Assembly (NCBI GenBank): GCA_900319655.1
Contig: ONPH01000044.1
Span: forward strand, 1-8,826
From: an uncultured Eubacteriales bacterium
GTDB taxonomy: Bacteria; Bacillota; Clostridia; Oscillospirales; Acutalibacteraceae
DNA length: 8,826 nt
Reading direction: 5' to 3'
Shown: in pieces, positions 1 to 4,590 of the stretch
Layout of the letters: each line of letters starts with the position of its first letter
Numbering within the stretch: the stretch's first letter is position 1
Position numbers and translations under genes: made by a program
Notes under the pieces: model-generated
Seen by the model: the letters and a program-made list of their open reading frames with translations, nothing else
Databases searched by the model: none
What the model was told of the DNA's origin: nothing

Positions 1-173
1 ATGTCCTCGCTTGTGTCGTGCATTTTGCCCTCGCCGAGCTTATGTACCGTAGCGTACTCAGCCTCGGCTTCCATCTTCTTAAACTTCTCCGCGGGCTGCT
101 TACAAACAGGGCACTGAGCCGGCGGCTCGGGACCTTCATAAACATATCCGCATACTGTGCATACCCATTTCAT
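1..173 (-). CDS. Rubredoxin-headed rubrerythrin-like protein (reverse rubrerythrin / NADH peroxidase type), N-terminal part
   Basis: Only the first 57 codons are in the window; the gene continues past base 1. Seen: the protein starts MKWVCTVCGYVYEG and has the two rubredoxin knuckles CTVC (Cys5, Cys8) and CPVC (Cys21, Cys24), which would hold one Fe(SCys)4 centre, followed by a charged linker running into HKLGEG near residues 45-50. The start ATG (171-173) is preceded by AAAGGAG at 182-188. Known: in anaerobic clostridia an N-terminal rubredoxin domain followed by a four-helix diiron domain is the reverse rubrerythrin arrangement, a cytoplasmic peroxide-reducing enzyme in oxygen defence. The diiron part lies outside the window, so a rubredoxin domain fused to another redox module remains possible. 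Divergent from the amidase gene. Confidence 0.75.
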   Translation of the reverse strand, partial: MKWVCTVCGYVYEGPEPPAQCPVCKQPAEKFKKMEAEAEYATVHKLGEGKMHDTSED

Positions 174-252
174 AATTATTTCTCCTTTCAGAATTAACAA
201 ATTTGCAAAAGATTTTAATTATAATATCATACAATCTGTGAAAATTAATTGC

Positions 253-281
253 ATAAAAGAATTATAACTGTCCTTTGTCAA
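253..281 (-). promoter_or_regulatory. Candidate sigma-A promoter of the rubrerythrin-like gene
   Basis: On the minus strand a perfect -35 TTGACA (276-281) is followed after 17 bases by TTTTAT (253-258), a 4/6 match to the -10 consensus. A second possible -10, TATAAT at 218-223, has only the weak -35 AATTTT at 241-246, also at 17 bp spacing. Either would give a leader of a few tens of bases before the ATG at 173. Confidence 0.4.
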
Positions 282-306
282 CCTTTTTTATTTTGACGCA
301 TACAAT
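280..306 (+). promoter_or_regulatory. Possible sporulation (sigma-E/K-like) promoter of the amidase gene
   Basis: CATACAAT at 299-306 matches the -10 core described for Bacillus mother-cell sigma factors (sigma-E CATACAnT; sigma-K CATAnnnTA, last base different). AACC at 280-283 could serve as a sigma-K-type -35, but the 15-bp spacing is slightly short and no sigma-E -35 is present. No good sigma-A promoter was seen upstream of this gene. Weak evidence, recorded because the gene encodes a cell-wall amidase. Confidence 0.22.
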
Positions 307-338
307 GTATAAAAATTGTTTAGAAAGAGCTGATTTGT

Positions 339-884
339 ATGCCGAAAATCTTTTTAAGTCCCTCCGCGCAGGAGTTCAACCGCTATGTTGACGGCGGCAC
401 CGAGGAGTACTATATGAACCTTGTCGCCGACGCGATGGAGCCGTACCTTAACGCCAGCGGAATCGACTTTGTCCGTAACGACCGCGGCAAAACTCTGTCG
501 CAGATAATTAACGACGCCAATGCTCAGGACTACGATTTGCACCTCGCGATCCACAGCAACGCCTCTCCCGAGTCGAGCTTCGGGCAGAACACCGGCGTGC
601 AGATTTACTACTACCCGACAAGCCAAAAGGGCAAGCGCTTTGCAAATATCATCTTCGGAAATTACTCGCCCATATACCGCGAGCCGGGCAATATCAAGCT
701 TGTGCCGACAACCTCGCTTGCCGAGCTCAAACGCACAAAAGCTCCTGCCGTGCTTATAGAGACCGCGTTCCACGACAATGTTGACGACGCGCGGTGGATT
801 CGCGACAATATCGACAATATAGCGAGAGCGCTGTCAAAGTCCGTCGCCGATTATCTTGGAGTTGAATTCAAAGAGCCGCAATAA
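339..884 (+). CDS. N-acetylmuramoyl-L-alanine amidase, Amidase_3 family
   Basis: 181 residues, one catalytic domain filling the whole protein. Family role: zinc hydrolase cutting the bond between N-acetylmuramic acid and L-alanine in peptidoglycan. Seen: SPSAQEFN at 7-14, GGTEEYYMN at 19-27 (Glu22/Glu23 in the region of the second zinc ligand), HSNA at 72-75 (the conserved His of the HxN signature) and IETAFHDN at 140-147, with Glu141 in the position of the catalytic glutamate. The canonical first zinc ligand, the His of DPGHGG, is absent; this place reads SPSAQE. No signal peptide, transmembrane segment or wall-binding repeat is visible, so it probably acts after lysis or in a mother cell, or is exported by another route. 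Start ATG has GAAAG about 10 bases upstream. Also comparable to phage-type amidases, though no phage genes are nearby. Confidence 0.87.
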   Translation: MPKIFLSPSAQEFNRYVDGGTEEYYMNLVADAMEPYLNASGIDFVRNDRGKTLSQIINDANAQDYDLHLAIHSNASPESSFGQNTGVQIYYYPTSQKGKRFANIIFGNYSPIYREPGNIKLVPTTSLAELKRTKAPAVLIETAFHDNVDDARWIRDNIDNIARALSKSVADYLGVEFKEPQ

Positions 885-888
885 CTCC

Positions 889-917
889 TTGCCATACTCC
901 GGATTTTGTATTATAAT
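889..917 (+). promoter_or_regulatory. Sigma-A promoter of the LUD-domain gene
   Basis: TTGCCA (889-894), 17-bp spacer, TATAAT (912-917). It begins 5 bases after the amidase stop codon, so the LUD gene is probably its own transcription unit with a start near 924 and a leader of about 26 bases. Confidence 0.75.
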
Positions 918-949
918 AGTCGTAATATATGTTTTTAGGGGTGTAAAAA

Positions 950-1612
950 ATGACAGACGAGTTAAAAGCAAGAATTGATAAAACTATGGCGAACCTAAAG
1001 CGCAACAAAATGGAACCGTATTTTTGCGAGACAAGCGCACAGGCGCGCGAGCTTGTAAAAACCTTGATTAACAAGGGTGACACAATCTCCAGCGGCGGTT
1101 CGGTTACGCTGAAGCAGACCGGAATTTACGATATTATCACATCGACAGATTACAACTACCTTGACCGCAACCGCGAGGGCATTACACGCGAGGAGGTAGA
1201 GGAGGTTTACCGCAAGACCTTCTGCGCCGACGCTTTCTTTACAAGCACAAACGCACTGACCGAGAACGGCGAGCTCTACAATGTTGACGGCAACTCAAAC
1301 CGCGTCGCGGCGATTTTGTACGGCCCCAAGAGCGTTGTGGTTATCTGCGGCGTAAATAAGCTTGTTAAGAATATTGACGAGGCTATTTACCGAGTAAAAA
1401 CAAAAGCCGCTCCGCCCAACACCGTAAGGCTCGGAATCGACACCTACTGCGCAAAAAAAGGTCAGTGCGTGTCGCTGAACAAGGAAAATCCCGAGCTGTG
1501 TGAGGGTTGTCACGGAGACGGCAGAATCTGCTGTAACTATGTAGTTTGTGCCCAGCAAAGGCACGTTAACAGAATAAAGGTTATTATCGTTAACGAGGAG
1601 CTGGGCTATTAA
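950..1612 (+). CDS. LUD-domain (DUF162, lactate-utilisation type) protein with Cys-rich C-terminus
   Basis: 220 residues, normal for single-domain LUD proteins. Seen: SSGGS at 47-51, DAFFTSTNALTENG at 94-107, NVDGNSNRVAA at 111-121, YGPKSVVVICGVNKLV at 124-139 and the family-typical APPNTVRL at 154-161. The tail from 165 holds seven cysteines (167, 173, 184, 187, 194, 195, 200), including CxxxxxC and CEGC patterns that could bind a metal or an Fe-S cluster. Known: LUD proteins are related to LutB/LutC of L-lactate oxidation, but lone copies in clostridia have no assigned substrate. No lutA or lutB neighbour is present, so a role in lactate use is not supported by context. AGGGGTG at 937-943 precedes the ATG; TTGCCA/TATAAT promoter upstream. 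Cytoplasmic, no membrane segments. Confidence 0.92.
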   Translation: MTDELKARIDKTMANLKRNKMEPYFCETSAQARELVKTLINKGDTISSGGSVTLKQTGIYDIITSTDYNYLDRNREGITREEVEEVYRKTFCADAFFTSTNALTENGELYNVDGNSNRVAAILYGPKSVVVICGVNKLVKNIDEAIYRVKTKAAPPNTVRLGIDTYCAKKGQCVSLNKENPELCEGCHGDGRICCNYVVCAQQRHVNRIKVIIVNEELGY

Positions 1613-1673
1613 GAGCTAAATTGCGCTTTGTGCAGCTTGCTTTGCGAAAGCGATTCAGCGTGACAAAATCACA

Positions 1674-1766
1674 TTAGCCCTTCTTGTTCTGACTGCTGCC
1701 GGACTTTTTGTTGTCGCAGTTCTGAGTGCCCTTTGTGTTTTTGTTCTGAGTGTTGTTGTTATCCAT
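1674..1766 (-). CDS. 30-residue hydrophilic Asn/Gln/Lys-rich peptide, function unknown
   Basis: A short reading frame on the minus strand that is well supported as a gene by an unusually strong ribosome binding site, AAAGGAGGTG, ending 7 bases before ATG (1764-1766). The peptide has no hydrophobic stretch; it is built almost only of Asn, Gln, Lys, Gly, Ser, Thr and Asp, with one Cys (17). Three loose repeats begin [ST]QN: TQNKNTKG (6-13), TQNCDNKKSG (14-23) and SSQNKKG (24-30). It is convergent with the LUD gene and divergent from rsmF. Many sporulating clostridia carry small hydrophilic peptides of this flavour, some of them minor spore proteins, but no recognised family signature is present and no function is assigned. 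Confidence 0.65.
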   Translation of the reverse strand: MDNNNTQNKNTKGTQNCDNKKSGSSQNKKG

Positions 1767-1783
1767 AGATAAACACCTCCTTT

Positions 1784-1812
1784 GGTAATTATTGTTACCG
1801 TATTTTTCGGTA
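1784..1812. repeat. Overlapping inverted repeats between the 30-residue peptide gene and rsmF
   Basis: GGTAA (1784-1788) is complementary to TTACC (1795-1799), and TACCG (1796-1800) is complementary to CGGTA (1808-1812). The middle arm can pair with either flank, so the two hairpins exclude each other. It lies in the 68-bp gap between divergent starts and could be an operator or a small leader structure; stems of 5 bp are short enough to arise by chance. Confidence 0.3.
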
Positions 1813-1834
1813 TTATTCGGATTCGGGAAAATTT

Positions 1835-3154
1835 ATGCAGGAATTTTTAGATAGAATGAAAGCCCTGCTCGGTGACGAGTATAATTCTTTTTTAGAATAT
1901 TATGAGGGCGAAAATTTCAGAGGACTTAGGGTTAACACCCTGAAATGCTCTGTCGAAAAACTAAAAAGCATTATCGGATACGAGCTTAAACCAACGCCGT
2001 TTTGCGCTGAGGGCTTTTATATTCCAGGCGATGTTCAGTCGCCTGGCAACAGTCCGCTTCATCACTGCGGAGCGTTTTATGTTCAGGAGCCTTCCGCGAC
2101 CTCGGCGGTTGAAATGCTCGGGGTAGAGGAAGGCAACCTTGTGCTCGACCTCTGCGCCGCTCCGGGCGGAAAGAGCACGCAAATCGGCGCGAAGCTCGGC
2201 AGAACAGGGCTTTTGTGGAGCAACGAGATTGTAAAAAGCCGCGCTAATATTCTTTTATCGAATATTGAACGGATGGGAATTAGTAATGCTGTTGTCTCAA
2301 ACGCGCGTCCCGACGTACTCTGCCCAAGGCTTTCAGGCAAGTTTGACAAGGTGCTTGTTGACGCACCGTGCAGCGGCGAGGGAATGTTTCGCAAGAACGG
2401 CTCGGCTCAGACCGAGTGGAGCGTAAGCCACGTCAAAAGCTGTGCCGAACGTCAGCTCAACATCCTGAACAGCGCAAAAACCGCGCTTAAAGACGGCGGA
2501 GTTATGGTCTACTCCACCTGCACCTTCTCGAACGAGGAGAACGAGGGCGTTATCACGCGGTTTTTAGAGGAAAACCCCGAATTTACCATTGAGGATTCGG
2601 GCGTGAGCTTCGGCAGACCTACCCTTGAATACGCGCGCAGGATTTTTCCGATGGACGGCGGCGAGGGACATTTTGCCGTCCGCCTGAGAAAAAGCGGAGA
2701 AGCTTATAAAACCGAGCCGCTCCCGAACAGACAAAATGCAGATAAAAAAATCCTCGACTTTTACGATTCACTGTTCAAGGACAGACCGTTCGGGGAGAAT
2801 ATTGAGGTAAAGAACAACAAGATTATTATTCTTCCGAAGAATTATGATATGGATATGAAAGGCTTGCCCATATTGCGCGCAGGCGTGGTTTTGGGCGAGA
2901 TTATCAAAAACCGCATTGAGCCCCACCACAGCGCTTTTGCCTCGGCAAAAATCACAGACTGCGTTCAAAGTGTAGATTTTGATGTGAACAGCCCCGAGAT
3001 AAAGGCGTACCTTCACGGCGAGGAAATTGACGTGCCGAACGATGTTAAAGGCTACTGCGCCGTGTGCGTAAACGGAATTACGCTGGGCTTCGGCAAGGCT
3101 TCAAACGGCAGGCTCAAAAATAAATATCCGAAAGGATTAAGGACGTTAAAATGA
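1835..3154 (+). CDS. rsmF: 16S rRNA m5C methyltransferase, RsmF/YebU type (NOL1/NOP2/Sun family)
   Basis: 439 residues. Family role: S-adenosylmethionine-dependent C5 methylation of a cytosine in 16S rRNA. Seen: N-terminal RNA-binding part (LRVNTLK at 31-37), SAM-binding motif LDLCAAPGGKS at 104-114, DAPCSGEGMF at 176-185 with Cys179 and STCTFSNEENE at 227-237 with Cys229; these are the two cysteines of the family, Cys229 being the expected nucleophile and Cys179 the one that helps product release. The C-terminal part ends in a PUA-like segment, NGxxLGFGKxxNGRLKNKYPKGLR, typical of RsmF and absent from RsmB. The ATG lacks a strong Shine-Dalgarno (CGGGA only), but the start MQEFLDRMKALLG matches the family. 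It overlaps rsmA by 4 bases (ATGA), which implies coupled translation. Exact target cytosine not determinable here. Confidence 0.92.
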   Translation: MQEFLDRMKALLGDEYNSFLEYYEGENFRGLRVNTLKCSVEKLKSIIGYELKPTPFCAEGFYIPGDVQSPGNSPLHHCGAFYVQEPSATSAVEMLGVEEGNLVLDLCAAPGGKSTQIGAKLGRTGLLWSNEIVKSRANILLSNIERMGISNAVVSNARPDVLCPRLSGKFDKVLVDAPCSGEGMFRKNGSAQTEWSVSHVKSCAERQLNILNSAKTALKDGGVMVYSTCTFSNEENEGVITRFLEENPEFTIEDSGVSFGRPTLEYARRIFPMDGGEGHFAVRLRKSGEAYKTEPLPNRQNADKKILDFYDSLFKDRPFGENIEVKNNKIIILPKNYDMDMKGLPILRAGVVLGEIIKNRIEPHHSAFASAKITDCVQSVDFDVNSPEIKAYLHGEEIDVPNDVKGYCAVCVNGITLGFGKASNGRLKNKYPKGLRTLK

Positions 3155-4002
3155 GAGGACTTTCCGACATCGGAACAATTAAAGATATTTTGCACCGCCA
3201 CGGCTTTACCTTTTCAAAGGCGCTCGGTCAAAACTTCCTGATAAATCCGTCTGTATGCCCCAGAATGGCGGAGCTTTCGGGAGCAGGCGAGGGAGTCGGC
3301 GTAATTGAAATCGGTCCGGGAATCGGCGTGCTTACAAACGAGCTTTGTCAGCTTGCGGACAAGGTTGTCGCGGTCGAGCTCGACAAACGGCTCATCCCCG
3401 TACTCGGTGAAACGCTTACGGAGTATGACAATGTAAAAGTTATAAATGCCGACGTGCTCGAGCTTGATTTGAACAAATTAATTGAAGAAGATTTTTCGGG
3501 AATGGAGGTCGTAATCTGCGCCAATCTGCCGTATTACATCACCTCGCCCGTGATTATGAAGCTGCTCGAGGACAAGCTGCCGGTTACCGCAATCACGGTT
3601 ATGGTTCAAAAGGAAGCCGCACAGCGGATTTGTGCGCCTGTCGGCTCGCGCGAGAGCGGAGCGGTTACGGTTTCGGTCAACTACTACGCCGAGCCGAGTT
3701 TACAATTTCACGTAAGCGCAGGCAGCTTTATGCCTGCTCCAAAGGTCGATTCCGCCGTAATCAGGCTCGATGTCAGGAAAGAACCGCCCGTTATAACCGA
3801 CGAAGAAAAGTTTTTCAGGGTTGTCAAGGCGGCTTTCTCACAGCGCAGAAAGGTTATCTCAAATTCGCTTAGCTCAGGGCTTAAAATGAGCAAGGATGAG
3901 ATTAACGAGGTATTAGCCGCGGCAAATGTGCCGTCAAACGCGCGTGCGGAAAAACTCAGCTTAGATGACTTCGCGGCGATTGCCGGTAATTTGAGGGATT
4001 GA
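3151..4002 (+). CDS. rsmA: 16S rRNA (adenine1518-N6/adenine1519-N6) dimethyltransferase
   Basis: 283 residues, normal for RsmA/KsgA. It dimethylates two adjacent adenines in the 3' terminal hairpin of 16S rRNA late in 30S subunit maturation. Seen: KALGQNFL at 23-30, SAM-binding EIGPGIGVLT at 53-62, acidic loop VELDKR at 75-80, NADVL at 99-103, catalytic NLPYY at 125-129, SFMPAPKVDSAV at 192-203 and FSQRRK at 229-234. All key motifs are intact. Loss of this enzyme gives kasugamycin resistance in many bacteria. The start ATG overlaps the rsmF stop; AAGGA lies upstream inside rsmF. The next gene begins 1 base after the stop, so the three form one operon. Confidence 0.97.
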   Translation: MRGLSDIGTIKDILHRHGFTFSKALGQNFLINPSVCPRMAELSGAGEGVGVIEIGPGIGVLTNELCQLADKVVAVELDKRLIPVLGETLTEYDNVKVINADVLELDLNKLIEEDFSGMEVVICANLPYYITSPVIMKLLEDKLPVTAITVMVQKEAAQRICAPVGSRESGAVTVSVNYYAEPSLQFHVSAGSFMPAPKVDSAVIRLDVRKEPPVITDEEKFFRVVKAAFSQRRKVISNSLSSGLKMSKDEINEVLAAANVPSNARAEKLSLDDFAAIAGNLRD

Positions 4003-4003
4003 T

Positions 4004-4252
4004 ATGAAAACAAAAATGAACGCTTGTTTTAAAATCGGATTTATTTTCTTGCTCGTCTGCGCCGCACTTCTCGCAGGAGCGCTTATTTTCGGCTATGTTT
4101 TGTCGAACGCAAAGGCGTGTATGTTTATGTCTATGGGCGGCATCGTGCTCGCTTTTGCAGGGTTGATTTTAGTGCTTGTCAGCAAGCCGAAAAAGCAAAA
4201 ACCGCACAAGGCAAAACCTGATGAAAATGTTGACAACGAAAATCAGGTATGA
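4004..4252 (+). CDS. Small two-helix membrane protein, function unknown
   Basis: 82 residues. Two hydrophobic segments are visible, about 10-34 (IGFIFLLVCAALLAGALIFGYVL core) and 40-59 (rich in Met, Gly, Leu, Val), separated by a short turn SNAKAC. The remaining tail, from about residue 60, is strongly basic then acidic (KPKKQKPHKAK followed by PDENVDNENQ) and would lie in the cytoplasm with the N-terminus. It follows rsmA by one base, with GAGGG about 8 bases before its ATG, so it is translated as third gene of the rsmF-rsmA operon. No family recognised and no motif of known function. Its last 23 bases contain the -35 box and spacer of the promoter for the downstream ATPase unit. Confidence 0.8.
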   Translation: MKTKMNACFKIGFIFLLVCAALLAGALIFGYVLSNAKACMFMSMGGIVLAFAGLILVLVSKPKKQKPHKAKPDENVDNENQV

Positions 4253-4258
4253 TATAAT
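4230..4258 (+). promoter_or_regulatory. Perfect-consensus sigma-A promoter for the riboswitch/ATPase unit
   Basis: TTGACA (4230-4235), exactly 17 bases, TATAAT (4253-4258). The -35 and most of the spacer lie inside the end of the small membrane protein gene. The expected start point (6-7 bases after the -10) falls at about 4264-4265, inside the left end of the palindromic element. No other good promoter is seen between here and the ATPase gene. Confidence 0.8.
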
Positions 4259-4260
4259 CA

Positions 4261-4428
4261 TAAGGCAATACCGCATAATTAACGGTGTGCGGATTGCGCA
4301 GTAAGATTTTTCGTCAGGCTGGACAAAAAATCGAGGTAAGGCTGACGCCTTGCCGAGAATTTTTTGGGAAGGCTGACGGAATAATATTCAAGTAAGGCGT
4401 GCGCCGAGAATTATGAGGTGTTGCCTTA
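4261..4428. mobile_element. MITE-like palindromic element, 168 bp including terminal TA
   Basis: The ends are a 20-bp imperfect inverted repeat: TAAGGCAATACCGCATAATT (4261-4280) against 4409-4428, 18 of 20 complementary, one of the two differences a G-U pair in RNA. Pairing continues inward: 4283-4290 with 4399-4406 (8 pairs, 3 of them wobble), CGTCAG 4312-4317 with CTGACG 4373-4378, AAAAAAT 4325-4331 with 4359-4365, and GGTAAGGC 4335-4342 with GCCTTGCC 4347-4354 around a TGAC loop. There is no reading frame of note. TA at both outer ends fits a TA target duplication as in IS630/Tc1-type elements. It could instead be a non-mobile structured RNA; the claim of mobility rests on the ends and on its position between promoter and riboswitch. 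Confidence 0.6.
4335..4365. terminator. Terminator-like stem inside the palindromic element
   Basis: Stem GGTAAGGC (4335-4342) / GCCTTGCC (4347-4354), 8 pairs with one G-U, tetraloop TGAC, then GAGA and a run ending in six T (4360-4365). On the minus strand the same stem is followed by TCG and ATTTTTT. The T-run starts 5 bases after the stem, so function as an intrinsic terminator is possible but not assured. Confidence 0.3.
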
Positions 4429-4431
4429 ACG

Positions 4432-4527
4432 ATAAAGGGGAGTAGTTCGCGGCAATAGCCGTGGTATATTTCGTCAATCTCATACCGCTTGCGGTATCGG
4501 ATATACTCTAAAGAACGAGACTTTTAT
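4432..4527 (+). promoter_or_regulatory. yybP-ykoY manganese riboswitch (aptamer)
   Basis: Seen: P1 ATAAAG (4432-4437) pairs with CTTTTAT (4521-4527, one bulge); conserved GGGGAGTAG (4437-4445) and CGAGAC (4516-4521) flank the core; GTTC (4445-4448) pairs with GAAC (4513-4516); hairpin CGGC/GCCG at 4450-4461; GTATAT (4464-4469) pairs with ATATAC (4501-4506); conserved GTCAA at 4473-4477; capped by ATACCG/CGGTAT (4482-4497). Known: this class senses Mn2+ and often precedes Mn exporters, including P-type ATPases. The 3' strand of P1 is also the 5' arm of the terminator downstream, so Mn2+ binding that stabilises P1 should prevent termination: an ON switch. Confidence 0.93.
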
Positions 4528-4562
4528 TGCATTCGGTATGAGCGCAATAAAGGTCTTTTTTA
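4519..4562 (+). terminator. Riboswitch expression-platform terminator
   Basis: GACTTTTATTGC (4519-4530) pairs with GCAATAAAGGTC (4544-4555), 12 pairs including one G-U, 13-base loop, followed by six T (4556-4561). Its 5' arm shares 4519-4527 with the riboswitch P1/CGAGAC strand, so the two structures exclude one another. Confidence 0.92.
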
Positions 4563-4590
4563 TTTATTAACCCCCGAGAAGGAGTAATGT

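Noticed and set aside
293..313. TTGACG (293-298) with TATAAA (308-313) as a vegetative promoter for the amidase
   Set aside because: The spacing is 9 bp, too short for sigma-A.
354..773. 139-codon open frame on the minus strand
   Set aside because: It is antisense to the amidase over its whole length, has no recognisable domain or RBS, and the plus strand encodes a clear enzyme.
339..884. Prophage or phage endolysin
   Set aside because: The amidase fold is shared with phage lysins, but no holin, tail, integrase or attachment-like sequence is nearby and base usage matches the neighbours.
1639..1672. Small hairpins GCTTT/AAAGC (1639-1651) and GTGA/TCAC (1660-1672) as terminators between convergent genes
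   Set aside because: Stems of 4-5 bp and no adjacent T-run on either strand.
4261..4428. CRISPR array or tandem repeat
   Set aside because: The two direct-repeat copies differ in length and there are no regular spacers; the dominant structure is inverted.
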